Shown: positions 16,944 to 26,900, counted from the first letter of the stretch. The stretch is 64,000 nt of DNA from Tardiphaga sp. vice304 (GCF_007018905.1 NZ_CP041402.1:5382001-5446000), one strand, 5' to 3'. Notes: generated from the letters alone by a model not told the origin. Made by a program: numbers and translations.

Positions 16944-17732
16944 TCAGTGTCCCTGAAATACCGGTTTGCGTTTTTCGACGAAGGCGGAGGCCGCCTCCTT
17001 GTGGTCGGCGGTGTCGCTGCAGCGGGTGTGATGGATCGCCTCGGCGTCGAAACACGCCTCCAGCGTCATCGTCTCCGCATTGTTGATGTTGCTCTTGATG
17101 TAGCCGAGCGTGATCGACGGCCCTTGCGCCAGCGACATCGCCAGATCGTGCGCGGCCTTCTCGACCTCGGCGTCAGCGACCACCTTGCTGACCATGCCGA
17201 GCGCCAGTGCCTCCTGCGCCGTCAGCACCGGCGACAGCAGGTACAATTCGCGCGCCTTGGCGCTGCCGAGCATCTGCGTCAGGAAGTAGGTGCCGCCGTA
17301 GTCGCCGGAGAAGCCGACCTTGGCGAAGGCCGTGGTGATCTTCACCGAGGCCGAGGCGACGCGCAGGTCGCAGGACAATGCGATCGACAGCCCGGCGCCC
17401 GCCGCGGCGCCGTCGAGCTGCGCCACCACCGGCTTCGGCATCTGGTGCAGGAGTCGCGACACTTCCATGCCGCGGCGCAGATTGGCGCGCTTGGCCTCGA
17501 ACGGCAGCGGCGCGTGGCCGGCGGCCATCGACTTGACGTCGCCGCCGACGCAGAACGTGCCGCCGGCGCCCTTCAGCAGCACCGCGCGCACCGCATGGTC
17601 CTCCGCCGCCCGCCGCGCCGCCGCCACCAGCCCCTGCGTCAGTTCGACATTCAGCGCATTGCGCCGGTCCGGCCGGTTCATGGTGATGGTCAGCAGGCCG
17701 TTGTCGAGCGATTGCAGTACGAGGTCGGTCAT
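16944..17732 (-). CDS. Enoyl-CoA hydratase/isomerase family protein
   Basis: A 262-residue crotonase-fold protein with oxyanion-hole segments TFCVGGDVKSM and GAAAGAGLSIALSCDLR. I start at MTDLVLQ (ATG 17732) with AGGA eight nt upstream; the frame extends into a repeat further upstream. It is the second hydratase of this cluster and is coupled to the VOC gene. Whether it is a hydratase or isomerase cannot be told because the catalytic acidic residues vary in the family. Confidence 0.86.
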   Translation of the reverse strand: MTDLVLQSLDNGLLTITMNRPDRRNALNVELTQGLVAAARRAAEDHAVRAVLLKGAGGTFCVGGDVKSMAAGHAPLPFEAKRANLRRGMEVSRLLHQMPKPVVAQLDGAAAGAGLSIALSCDLRVASASVKITTAFAKVGFSGDYGGTYFLTQMLGSAKARELYLLSPVLTAQEALALGMVSKVVADAEVEKAAHDLAMSLAQGPSITLGYIKSNINNAETMTLEACFDAEAIHHTRCSDTADHKEAASAFVEKRKPVFQGH

Positions 17733-17759
17733 AAGGAAGTCCTGTGGGTTACTGTCGGT

Positions 17760-17888
17760 GTCGTTCCGAGGCGCAAGCAGCGCGAGCTGCGAGCGAACCC
17801 GGAACCTCGGCATGGGACGATGAACATCTCGGGATTCCGGGTCTGCGCTTTAGTCGGCTTCGCCGACGCAAGCACATCCCGGAATGAC
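17760..17888. repeat. Dispersed palindromic repeat (GTCGTTCCGG family), copy 2
   Basis: It begins GTCGTTCCGAGGC and ends CCCGGAATGAC, with internal GAACCCGGAACCTCG and GGGATTCCGGGT shared with the copy at 15117-15230. It fills the gap between the binding-protein gene and the hydratase gene, both leftward. Confidence 0.8.
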
Positions 17889-17899
17889 GATCTCTACTC

Positions 17900-19105
17900 C
17901 TACTTCTTCACCAGCGGGCAGCGCGAGGCCTCTAACGGCTGGAAGGCCTGGTCGCCGGGGACGGTGGCGAGCAGCTTGTAGTCGTCCCAGCGCCCCTTCG
18001 ATTCCGACGGCTTCTTGACCTCGAACAGATACATGTCGTGCACCATGCGGCCGTCCTCGCGGATCTTGCCGTTCTTGGCGAACATATCGTTGATCGGCGT
18101 CTCCTTCATCAGCTTCATCACCGCGGCGGCGTCGGTGGTGCCGGCGGCCTTGACGGCTTTCAGGTAGTGGCCGACCGACGAATAAACACCGGCCTGCGCC
18201 GAGGTCGGCACGCGCTTGGTGCGCGCCTGGAAGCGCTTGGTGAATTCTCGGGTGCCGTCGTTGAGATCCCAGTAGAACGCCTCCGCCAGGATCAGGCCCT
18301 GCGCGGTCTCCAGACCGACGCTGTCGATGTCGGAGATGAAGGCCAGCAGCGGCGACAGCTTCTGGCCGCCGCTCTTGGTGAGGCCGAATTCGGCGGCCTG
18401 CTTGATGGCGTTGATGGTGTCGCCGCCGGCATTGGCGAGGCCCACTACCTTGGCCTTCGAGCTCTGCGCCTGCAGCAGGAACGAGGAGAAGTCCGAGGTA
18501 TTGAGCGGATGCTTGACGCCGCCGACTACCTTGCCACCGGCCTTCTGCACCACCGCCGTGGTGTCGCGCTCGAGGTCCTGGCCGAAGGCGTAGTCGGCGG
18601 TGAGGAAGTACCAGGAGTCGAGCCCCTGCTTCACCGTGGCGAGGCCGGTGACGTTGGCCTGCGCGTAGGTATCGAACACGTAGTGCACAGTGTACGGCCC
18701 GCAGGCCTCGTTGCTGAGCCGGATCGAGCCCGGTCCGTTGAATATGATGATCTTGTTGCGAGCGCGCGCGATTTCGCTGGCGGCGAGCGCCGTCGCCGAC
18801 GCCGCGACATCGATGATCGCCTCGACGCCCTGATTGTCCAGCATGTCGCGCGCGATGTTGGCGGAGAGGTCCGCCTTGTTGAGATGATCGGCGGCGACGA
18901 TCTCGATCTTGCGGCCCAGCACTTCGCCGCCGAAATCTTCCACCGCCATCTTGGCTGCGGTTTCCGAGCCCGGCCCGGTGATGTCGGCATAGAGCCCGGA
19001 CATGTCGAGAATCGCGCCGAGCTTCAACGGCTTGGTCTGCGCCATCGCGGCGCTTGCGGAAAACATAAAGGTCGAAGCCAGCAGTGCTGAAATAAGTCTC
19101 GTCAA
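17900..19105 (-). CDS. Branched-chain amino acid/aromatic-acid ABC transporter binding protein
   Basis: A 401-residue periplasmic protein of the LivK-like type I fold. Signal peptide MTRLISALLASTFMFSASAA is followed by KPLKLGAILDMSGLYADITG, the typical start of Peripla_BP_6 proteins in this group. Translation begins at TTG, supported by a strong GGGAGGA site five nt upstream. The permease and ATPase genes are not adjacent. Its place in the acyl-CoA cluster suggests it delivers the acid whose CoA ester is degraded there; this is inference. Confidence 0.88.
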   Translation of the reverse strand: MTRLISALLASTFMFSASAAMAQTKPLKLGAILDMSGLYADITGPGSETAAKMAVEDFGGEVLGRKIEIVAADHLNKADLSANIARDMLDNQGVEAIIDVAASATALAASEIARARNKIIIFNGPGSIRLSNEACGPYTVHYVFDTYAQANVTGLATVKQGLDSWYFLTADYAFGQDLERDTTAVVQKAGGKVVGGVKHPLNTSDFSSFLLQAQSSKAKVVGLANAGGDTINAIKQAAEFGLTKSGGQKLSPLLAFISDIDSVGLETAQGLILAEAFYWDLNDGTREFTKRFQARTKRVPTSAQAGVYSSVGHYLKAVKAAGTTDAAAVMKLMKETPINDMFAKNGKIREDGRMVHDMYLFEVKKPSESKGRWDDYKLLATVPGDQAFQPLEASRCPLVKK

Positions 19106-19294
19106 GTTATCCTCCCTGTGGACCCGCGGTTTGCTGCGCGATGTCCGTGATTGTTCTCGCGATCATGCCGCAAGCGCTTTGCAGCGGCAAGCAGCACGGC
19201 GATATCGGGCGCATCAGGCCGGCATTGTGCCGCCTAGCGGAATGAAATGTTGCTATCATCGCGACGTAGTTGACGACGCGTGGCAGGGGCACGG

Positions 19295-20068
19295 ATGCGT
19301 GCAGCGAAGATGAGAGTGAGTCGCGCCATGGTGGCGGCGATACTGGGTCTCGCCGCCACCGGTCCGGCGCACGCGACCGGCTGCCGGTTCGCCCCGCAGG
19401 GGGAAGGCCGCGTCGCGGAGGTGATCGACGTCAGAACGTTTCGGCTGCAGGATGGTCGCGAAGTTCGACTATTGGGCATTGAGCCCGCGGATACGACCGA
19501 CGCCGCCGCGGCGCTGGCCGGGCTGATAGCCGGTCGCAGCGTCACGCTGCACGGCGAGACCGACGCGCCGGACCGTTACGGCCGACAGCCGGCCTTCGCA
19601 TTTCTCGACGGCGCCACCCCTTCAGTGCAGAGCGAGTTGCTGGCGCAGGGCACTGCCTTGGCCTCCCTCGCCGTCTCGGACAAGGACTGCGCCGCGGACC
19701 TCACCGCGGCGGAGGCCGCGGCGCGCCGGGCGAGGGTCGGCCTTTGGGGTCAAGCGGGCGTCATAAAAAGCGCGGAAAGTCCGGGCGATATTCGGGCCGA
19801 TGTCGGGCGCTTCCGGCTGGTCGAAGGCCGGGTGCTGTCGGTTCGCACCGCAGGCGGCATGACCTACCTCAATTTTGGCCGGAACTGGACACAGGACTTT
19901 GCCGTGACTATTTCAAGGCGCATGATGGTCACGCTGGAGGGCGCGGGTATTTCGCCGAAGTCCTTCGAAAGACGGCGGATTCGGGTTCGCGGCTTCATCG
20001 AGCGGCGGGGCGGGCCACGGATCGAGGTAGTCCGGGTCGGGCAGATCGAAGTGGTCGGGGACAAATAG
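19295..20068 (+). CDS. Secreted SNase-like (thermonuclease-fold) protein
   Basis: About 257 residues. A hydrophobic signal (RAMVAAILGLAATGPAHA) precedes a staphylococcal-nuclease-like OB-fold: RVAEVIDVRTFRLQDGREVR, LLGIEPADT and DRYGRQPAFAF. The arginine of RLLGIE is retained, but the usual D...E...R active-site set is not obviously complete (the family's DGDT is replaced by DVRT). A C-terminal extension includes FGRNWTQDFAVTI. GTG 15 nt upstream is an alternative start. It precedes a lipoprotein protease gene by 23 nt, probably in one operon. Confidence 0.72.
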   Translation: MRAAKMRVSRAMVAAILGLAATGPAHATGCRFAPQGEGRVAEVIDVRTFRLQDGREVRLLGIEPADTTDAAAALAGLIAGRSVTLHGETDAPDRYGRQPAFAFLDGATPSVQSELLAQGTALASLAVSDKDCAADLTAAEAAARRARVGLWGQAGVIKSAESPGDIRADVGRFRLVEGRVLSVRTAGGMTYLNFGRNWTQDFAVTISRRMMVTLEGAGISPKSFERRRIRVRGFIERRGGPRIEVVRVGQIEVVGDK

Positions 20069-20091
20069 GCCACAGGGCAGGAAGAAGCGAC

Positions 20092-21588
20092 GTGACGGGT
20101 AAGGGACGGCAAACCAGTCTGAGCCGCCGCCGTTGGGCTGCGCCGGTTTTGCTGTGCCTGTCGTTTGCCTTGTCCGCCTGCGGCGACGTCAGCCGCTTCG
20201 AGACCGCGTCGAAGCCGTTCAGCCCGGGCAAGCCGGCCGCCCCGCCGGCGAAACCGGCCGTGGTGCAGACCCCGGCTGGCGAGAAGGAGCATGAGCGGAT
20301 TCTCGCCTCCTATGGCGGCTCCTATGATGACCCCCGGCTGGAGGCGCTGATCGGCAAGACCGTCGATCGGCTGGTCGCGGCGTCCGAGCGGCCCGATCTG
20401 GCCTACAAGGTCACCATCCTGAATTCCGGCGCGGTCAACGCCTTCGCGCTGCCGTCCGGCCAGCTCTATGTCACGCGCGGCCTGATCGCACTGGCGTCCG
20501 ACACGTCCGAACTGTCCTCGGTGCTGTCGCACGAGATGGCGCATGTGCTGGCCCGCCACGCCTCGATCCGCGAGGAGCAGGCCCGCCAGGCCGCGGTGGT
20601 GACGCGCGTCGTCACCGAGATGGGCTCTGACCCCGATTTGAGCGCGCTCGCTCTGGCAAAATCCAAGCTGACAATGGCAAGCTTCTCGCGGGCGCAGGAA
20701 TTCGAGGCCGACGGCATCGGCGTCGGCATTTCCGCGCGCGCGCATTTCGATCCGTTCGGCGCAGCGCGATTCCTTACCGCGATGGAGCGCAACGCCGCGA
20801 TGAAGGCCGGCCGCACCCCGCTCGATCCGCGCGCGCAGGACTTCCTGTCCTCGCATCCGGCGACGCCGGAGCGGGTGCAAAATGCGCAGGCCAATGCGCG
20901 GCAATATTCGACGCCGGAAGGCGGCGAGCGCGACCGCGAGACCTATCTCGCCGCGATCGACAACATCGTCTATGGCGAGGATCCCAGCGAAGGCTTCGTC
21001 CGCGGCCGCCGATTCCTGCATCCGAAACTCGGCTTCACCTTCCAGGCGCCGGAATCCTTCACGCTCGACAATACCGCGCAGGCGGTGATCGGCGTGCGCG
21101 AGGGCGGCAACCAGGCGATGCGTTTCGACGTGGTGCGGGTGCCGTCCGAGCAGTCATTGTCCGACTATCTCAATTCCGGCTGGATGGAGAATGTCGACAG
21201 GAGTTCGACCGAAGAACTGACCATCAACGGCTTTCCCGCCGCGTCGGCGAATGCGCAGGGCGACCAGTGGCAGTTCAAGGTCTACGCGCTGCGCTTCGGC
21301 AGCGACGTCTACCGCTTCATCTTTGCCGCCAAGCAGAAGGGCAATGAGAGCGAGCGCAACGCGCGAGACACCGTCAACTCGTTCCGCCGCCTGACGCTGG
21401 CCGAGATCCAGGCAGCGCGCCCGCTGCGCATCAAGGTGGTCACGGTGCAGCCGGGCGACACCGTGGAGTCGATGGCCCACCGCATGACCGGCGTCGACCG
21501 CCCGGTGGAGCGTTTTCGCGTCCTCAACGGGCTCGACAACAACGCCAGCATCAAGGCGCGCGAGCGCGTGAAGATCGTGGTGGATTGA
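20092..21588 (+). CDS. M48-family zinc metalloprotease, lipoprotein, with LysM-like C-terminus
   Basis: A 498-residue protein. The N-terminal signal ends in a lipobox LSAC at about residue 25, so it is a lipoprotein. The peptidase domain has the zinc motif HEMAHVLARH with the third ligand expected in AQEFEADGIG, as in BepA/LoiP-type M48 enzymes that act on the outer-membrane assembly pathway. The end (VVTVQPGDTVESMAHRM, RVLNGLDNNA) resembles a LysM peptidoglycan-binding unit. GTG at 20092 has AGGAAG nine nt upstream; earlier starts overlap the SNase-like gene. Confidence 0.87.
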   Translation: MTGKGRQTSLSRRRWAAPVLLCLSFALSACGDVSRFETASKPFSPGKPAAPPAKPAVVQTPAGEKEHERILASYGGSYDDPRLEALIGKTVDRLVAASERPDLAYKVTILNSGAVNAFALPSGQLYVTRGLIALASDTSELSSVLSHEMAHVLARHASIREEQARQAAVVTRVVTEMGSDPDLSALALAKSKLTMASFSRAQEFEADGIGVGISARAHFDPFGAARFLTAMERNAAMKAGRTPLDPRAQDFLSSHPATPERVQNAQANARQYSTPEGGERDRETYLAAIDNIVYGEDPSEGFVRGRRFLHPKLGFTFQAPESFTLDNTAQAVIGVREGGNQAMRFDVVRVPSEQSLSDYLNSGWMENVDRSSTEELTINGFPAASANAQGDQWQFKVYALRFGSDVYRFIFAAKQKGNESERNARDTVNSFRRLTLAEIQAARPLRIKVVTVQPGDTVESMAHRMTGVDRPVERFRVLNGLDNNASIKARERVKIVVD

Positions 21589-21591
21589 GGC

Positions 21592-21694
21592 GTAGCCCGG
21601 ATGACAATCCGGGACCGGCCCAACCACATGCGCCTTTCCCGGATTGCGTCACCGCGCCGCGCTACGCGCTGCCCGCTGACTTCATCCGGGCTAC
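21592..21694. repeat. Dispersed palindromic repeat (GTAGCCCGGATGA family), copy 2
   Basis: Same ends as the copies at 16061 and 62910: GTAGCCCGGATGA at the left, TCATCCGGGCTAC at the right, with a related interior (CCCGGATTGCGTCACC). It begins 4 nt after the protease stop codon. Confidence 0.88.
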
Positions 21695-21707
21695 AAGTCC
21701 ACCCAGC

Positions 21708-21737
21708 AAAAAGCCCGACCTTGCGGCCGGGCTTTTC
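21708..21737. terminator. Bidirectional Rho-independent terminator
   Basis: AAAAAGCCCG ... CGGGCTTTT with a GACCTTGCGGC interior lies between the convergent protease and carD genes. A-run and T-run on opposite sides let it serve both. Confidence 0.85.
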
Positions 21738-21758
21738 AAACTCATACCTGCGTAACGC

Positions 21759-22784
21759 TTACGCGGCTTCGTCCGCGGCGGCGACATCATCGTCACCGTC
21801 GGCATCATCCGCACCGGCGTCGGCGCCCGCTTCGGCCTTGGCGCCGCGGCGCGGGCTCTTGGCGAGTTGACCTTCGATCTCCTTGACCGCTTCGGTCTCG
21901 GTGACGTGCTGCACGACCGCGATCTCGCGCGACAGACGGTCCAGCGCGGCCTCATAGAGCTGGCGCTCACTGTAGGACTGCTCGGGCTGCGAGTCAGAGC
22001 GGAACAGATCGCGGACCACTTCGGCAATCGCGACGATGTCGCCGGAATTGATCTTGGCCTCATATTCCTGGGCGCGGCGCGACCACATCGTGCGCTTGAT
22101 GCGGGCGCGGCCCTTCAGCGTCTCCAGCGAGCGCTTGACCAGCGCCGGCTCCGACAGCTTGCGCATGCCGACATTGGCGACCTTGGCGGTCGGCACCCGC
22201 AGCGTCATCTTGTCCTTCATGAAGCTGATCACGAACAGTTCAAGCTTCGCGCCGGCGATCTCCTGCTCCTCGATCGCGAGGATCTGGCCGACGCCATGCG
22301 CCGGATAGACCACGAACTCGCCGGTCTTGAAGCCCTGGCGCTGGGTCAGCGCCTTCTTCGGCTCGGCCACGGCCGGCTTGGCTGCGGCAGCGACGGGCGC
22401 CTTGGCAGAAGCGACCGGCTTGGCGGCGACCTTCACGGCTTCCTTCGGCGCGACCTTCTCAGCAGCTTTGGCGACAGGCGCCTTGGCGGCGACGGGCTTG
22501 GCAGCAGCAACAGGCTTCGCGGCCGCCTTGGTCTCCACCTTGGGAGCAACCTTGGCGGCTGGTTTTGCAGTCTTGTTGGGCATTGCACTTCTTTTATTTT
22601 TCGAGGATTTGGCCGCCGCGACCTTCGCGCTGCTCCGGGTATCCTTGACAGATGCCTGGGCACGGCCTTTCTTTGCAGTGCGGCTGGCCGCAACTGCCTT
22701 CTTCGAAGCGGGCTTCGAAGAAGTTTTCGACGGCGAAGCCTTCGCCGCCTTCACAACACTCTTTTTACGCGTTTTCTGTGACAC
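21759..22784 (-). CDS. CarD-family transcriptional regulator with long H1-like N-terminal tail
   Basis: The conserved CarD/CdnL part starts at GFKTGEFVVYPAHGVGQILA and continues through the RNA-polymerase-interacting Tudor-like domain and a helical DNA-contacting domain (RIKRTMWSRRAQEYEAKINS). It regulates initiation at rRNA and other promoters in alphaproteobacteria. The C-terminus is acidic. Upstream is a long Lys/Ala-rich region. Two starts are possible: GTG at 22784 (341 aa) or ATG at 22583 (274 aa, start MPNKTAKPAAK). The added 67 codons have a clear coding bias, so I use the longer form, but the ribosome site is poor for both. Confidence 0.85.
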   Translation of the reverse strand: MSQKTRKKSVVKAAKASPSKTSSKPASKKAVAASRTAKKGRAQASVKDTRSSAKVAAAKSSKNKRSAMPNKTAKPAAKVAPKVETKAAAKPVAAAKPVAAKAPVAKAAEKVAPKEAVKVAAKPVASAKAPVAAAAKPAVAEPKKALTQRQGFKTGEFVVYPAHGVGQILAIEEQEIAGAKLELFVISFMKDKMTLRVPTAKVANVGMRKLSEPALVKRSLETLKGRARIKRTMWSRRAQEYEAKINSGDIVAIAEVVRDLFRSDSQPEQSYSERQLYEAALDRLSREIAVVQHVTETEAVKEIEGQLAKSPRRGAKAEAGADAGADDADGDDDVAAADEAA

Positions 22785-22887
22785 AGCCCGTGCGCGGAAT
22801 CTGTCGCGCCCCTGTTGGATGATTAAACGGGGAACCCGACAGGGCCACTCAAGCGGCACCACGGGGTCCGACTATTGAATTGTGCCT

Positions 22888-22915
22888 ATAATAGCACATT
22901 TCCCGCAAAAATCAA
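22888..22915 (-). promoter_or_regulatory. Candidate sigma-70-type promoter of the carD gene
   Basis: On the minus strand TTGATT and TATTAT are separated by 16 nt, and TGC directly before TATTAT makes an extended -10. Transcription would start about 95 nt before the GTG at 22784. The same segment carries a TGTGC/GCACA inverted repeat. Confidence 0.5.
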
Positions 22916-23013
22916 TGATTTATGCCCCGTCGAGGCCTTTGGGGAGGCAATCGGCAGGGTTTAATCGGGTCAGGGTAAATAGCTTGGCCGAGCGCAGAGC
23001 GCCGGCGTCAGGC

Positions 23014-23352
23014 TCAGTCGCCTTTGCCGGGCGCCGGCGAGAAGAACTTGTCGAACTTGCCATCGACGCCGTCGAATTCCTTGGCGTCGTCCGGCGCGTC
23101 CTTCTTCTGGGTAATATTGGGCCACTGCTTGGCGTATTCGGTATTCACCTCGAGCCACTTCTCCAGGCCCGCTTCGGTATCCGGCTTGATGGCATCGGCC
23201 GGGCATTCCGGTTCGCAGACGCCGCAGTCGATGCATTCATCCGGATGGATGACGAGCATGTTCTCACCCTCGTAGAAGCAATCCACGGGGCAAACTTCAA
23301 CACAGTCGGTATACTTGCACTTGATGCAGGCTTCAGTGACGACGTAGGTCAT
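23014..23352 (-). CDS. fdxA: Ferredoxin FdxA (7Fe type)
   Basis: A 112-residue protein with the FdxA start [20 protein letters not shown] and a 3Fe-4S plus 4Fe-4S cysteine arrangement ([14 protein letters not shown] and [12 protein letters not shown]). The C-terminal extension ([16 protein letters not shown]) is typical of this family. It is a cytoplasmic low-potential electron carrier. The start has GGAG nine nt upstream. In many rhizobia it sits between carD and the S4/helicase genes as here. Confidence 0.95.
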   Translation of the reverse strand: MTYVVTEACIKCKYTDCVEVCPVDCFYEGENMLVIHPDECIDCGVCEPECPADAIKPDTEAGLEKWLEVNTEYAKQWPNITQKKDAPDDAKEFDGVDGKFDKFFSPAPGKGD

Positions 23353-23501
23353 CCACGGCTCCGGAACGATCAGTTTTTCAAGCCGTGGCGTAGCGCACCC
23401 ACAAGGTCGCCGCAAGGGACGCGGCGCGTATCAGGGTCTGCAAAACGCGATTAGCAGGAAGCTGCTGCAAATAGTGAATCGGGAACAGAATCTTTCTGGA
23501 T

Positions 23502-23771
23502 CTACGCCGGCGGCAGCGGCACGTCGGCATAAAGTACCCGCGCGGCGGTGGCGTCACCGCGCCGTTCCGCAAAGGCTTCGACCTTCATCACCCGCACGGT
23601 GCGGTCCAGCGCCACGGTCAGAACGTCGCCGATCTTGACGCCGTGCCCCGGCGATTTCTCGCGATTGCCGTTGATGCGGACATGGCCGCTTTCCACCAGC
23701 GCAGCAGCACTGCTGCGGGCTTTCACCACCCGCGCATGCCACAGCCATTTATCGAGACGCTGGCGTTCCAA
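23502..23771 (-). CDS. S4-domain RNA-binding protein, Hsp15-like
   Basis: An 89-residue protein that is almost only an S4 domain: RLDKWLWHARVVKARSSAAA, then GHVRINGNREKSPGHGVKIG. The Hsp15/HslR family binds stalled 50S subunits carrying peptidyl-tRNA. Translation starts at TTG with AGGTGG close upstream. The helicase gene precedes it on the same strand, with a dispersed repeat in the gap. Confidence 0.85.
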   Translation of the reverse strand: MERQRLDKWLWHARVVKARSSAAALVESGHVRINGNREKSPGHGVKIGDVLTVALDRTVRVMKVEAFAERRGDATAARVLYADVPLPPA

Positions 23772-23809
23772 TCACCACCTGTCGCTGCACAAATCCAAAC
23801 CTCTCCACC

Positions 23810-23902
23810 GTCATTGCGAGGAGCGAAGCGACACGGCAATCCAGAAAGCCGTAAACTCGGCAAGAACTGGATTGCTTCGTCGCAAGGGCTCCTCGCAATG
23901 AC
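23810..23902. repeat. Dispersed repeat (GTCATTGCGAGGAGCGAAGC family), copy 1
   Basis: It begins GTCATTGCGAGGAGCG and ends CTCCTCGCAATGAC, inverse ends around a GGCAATCCAG/CTGGATTGC dyad. The second copy is at 59451-59570. It lies between two leftward genes that are probably transcribed together. Confidence 0.88.
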
Positions 23903-23926
23903 GAGGAGAGGTCGGAGTTCGTCGTC

Positions 23927-26900
23927 TCAATCCTTGCGGCCGGTCAATTGTTCCTTGAGCGCGGCCAGCTTGGCGAAGGGCGAGTTGGGATCGATCGGAC
24001 GGTTACGCTCCGGCGGCGGAGCGCTCGAGGCGTAGGGCCGCGTCGCGCCACCGGAGTTGCGATCGTTGCGATCGGGACGGCCGCCCTTGTCGCGGTCGCC
24101 GCCCTTGAACTTGCCCTTGTTGCGGTCGCCAAAGCTCTTGTCGCCACCGGGCTTCTTGTCGCCGAACCGCTCGCGCGGCGGACGGCCCTTGTTGTCGTCG
24201 TTGCGCGGGCCGCGATTCGGGGCGCCTTCGGCCGGCGCGCCGGCATTGGCCGCACCCGCATCAGGACGCGGGCGGCGGAATTCACTGCGATCGCGGCGCG
24301 GACGGTCATTGCGCTCGCGCTTGGCGCCATCGGCCGGCGCTTCGCCTTCGGCGGGCGCAGCGGCGTTCGACGGATTGGCCTGGCGCTGATGGCGGTTGCG
24401 GTCGTGACGCGGCGGGCGGCGTTCTTCCGAACGGCCACCGGGGCGCCAGACTTCCACCATTTCGGGTGCGGCGGCCTCGACGGGCGCGACGGCTTCCGCG
24501 GAAACTTCCGTCGCAGAGGCGTCCGCCGTCGGCGCCTCGGCACCGACGGCATTGGCGATCAGCTCGGCTTCAGCGGCCGGCGCCGCGGCTTCAGCGGGGG
24601 CCGCCTCGTCAACAGCAGCAGCTTCAGCGGCAAGTTCTTCGACCGCTGCTACCGGATCGGGCTGCAATTCGACGGGCGCTTCGTCGCGCGTTTCGGCCGG
24701 CACCAGATCGACGCCCGGCAACAGCGAGGCGGACGGCGAACCGATCACCTCCGCCACGGCAGGCGCATCATTGCTGATGTCGGCGATATCCTGGGTCTCG
24801 ACGGCGACCGCGGGCTCTTCGGCGGCAGCATCTGCGGCAATGGTATCGCCTTCGGACGGCGCATCGCTGCTGATGTCGGCGATATCCTGGGTCGCCACGG
24901 CGATCGCGGGCTCTTCAACCGCGGCGTCGGCGGCAACCACTTCCACCGGCGTCGTCGCAGCCATCGGCTTCGGTGCGGCTGGCGGCAGCGGCGGGCGCTT
25001 CTCCATGCGATAGCCCAGCGCGCGCAGAATCGAGGCAAAATCCTCGCCGGCCGAACCGGTCAGCGAGGTCATCGCCTGCGTCACCACGAACGAGCGGCCA
25101 TCGAAGGCGCCGGCCGGCTTCTCGCCGGGCGAGGCCTCGCGCCACGACAGCGCAGGGCGGATCAGGTCAGCGAGGCGTTCGAGAATATCGACGCGCACGG
25201 CGCGCTCGCCGCACTGGCGATAGCCGAGGATGCGATAGGCGTCGCGGTCGAGCAGCTTGTCGACCGGAAACGAGGTGCGGCCGGAGCTGGCGAGATGCTG
25301 GGCGGTGGACAGCGCCGCCATGTCGACATTGTCCTGCTTCTGCGCCCACAGCAGCAGCGCCAGTGAGCGCGCCGCGGGCTTCAACAGTGCCGGGACATAG
25401 ATGTGATAGGCGCCGAACCGCACGCCGTATTTGCGCAAAGTGGCGCGCGACGGCTGGTCGAGATCCTTCATCTCGGTGGTGATCTTCTGCCGCTCCAGCA
25501 CGCCGAGCGCCTCGGTGAGCTGGAAGGCGATGCCGCGCGCGATGCCGGTGATGTCTTCGGCCTTCGTCAGGTCGAACAACGGCCCGAGCAGTTTTTCGAT
25601 ATGTGTCTTGAGCCAGAGATCGAGGCGGGTTTGCACGGCCTCGCGTGCCGGGCCAGCCAGTCGATCGTCGGAAATGATGCGTAGGCGGGGATGCAACACG
25701 TCGTCGGCGGCGTTGAGCCGGGCCACCGCGTCGCCGGTCCAGCGCAGCGTGCCGTCGGAGGCCAGCACGAACTGGTCGTCGGGGGCCTTCGACAGTTTCT
25801 CGGCGCGCGCCTCGATTTCACCGGCCAGCGCCTTCAAGGCGGCGGCCTGCAAGGCCTTGGCGTCCGAGCCGGCCTCGGCCGCATCCGGCGCAAAGGTGAA
25901 ACCGTCCAGACGGCCAATCACATGGCCCTCTACGATCACTTCGCCAGTCTTACCAATTTCAGTATTCAACATCGTATTTTCCCGCAAGCGGCGCATCAAT
26001 ACACTGGTACGGCGGTCAACGAAACGCTCGGTGAGCCGTTCATGCAGTGCATCTGACAGTTTATTTTCCAAATCGCGAGAGATTTGCTGCCAACGGTCTG
26101 GATTGACGAGCCAATCCGGACGATTTGCCACAAAGGTCCACGTCCTGATCTGGGCGATTCGCCCCGATAACGCGTCGATATCACCATCTGTTCGATCGGC
26201 CTGCGCGATTTGCGCGCCGAACCAATTATCCGGGATCCGCCCCTTCTGCATCAGAAAGCCGTAGATCGTCACCACCAGCTCGGCATGCGCGGCCGGCGCG
26301 ATGCGCCGGTAATCCGGGATCTGGCAGGCCTCCCAGAGCTTTTCGACCGCTTCCTTGCCCTGCGCCCACTCCCGGACGTCGGGATCCCTTGCGCAGTGAT
26401 CGAGTACGCGGAGATCTTCGGCGATCGGCGCGCGGGTCAGCGCCTCATGATTCGGCACCATTGCCAGCGACACCTGCAAGGCCGCGATCGAGGAGAAATC
26501 CAGCTTGGAATTGCGCCATTGCAGCACTTTGACGCTGTCGAAGGTGTGGTTCTGCAGCGCGTTGACCAGTTCGGGCTCGAATGGCGGGCAGCGCCCGGTG
26601 GTGCCGAAGGTGCCGTCGCGGGTGGCGCGGCCGGCGCGGCCGGCGATCTGCGAGAACTCGGCCGGGTTGAGCCGGCGAAACTGGTAGCCGTCATATTTGC
26701 GGTCGGAGGCGAAGGCGACGTGATCGACGTCGAGATTGAGCCCCATGCCGACCGCATCGGTGGCGACCAGATAATCGACGTCGCCGGACTGAAACATCGC
26801 AACCTGGGCATTTCGCGTGCGCGGGCTGAGTGAGCCCAGCACCACGGCCGCGCCGCCGTGCTGGCGCTTGATCAGCTCGGCGATGGCGTAGACCTCATCC

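Noticed and set aside
23948-25366. Open frame antisense to the 3' part of the helicase gene
   Set aside because: It is a low-complexity Arg/Gly product that follows from the repetitive tail of the helicase.
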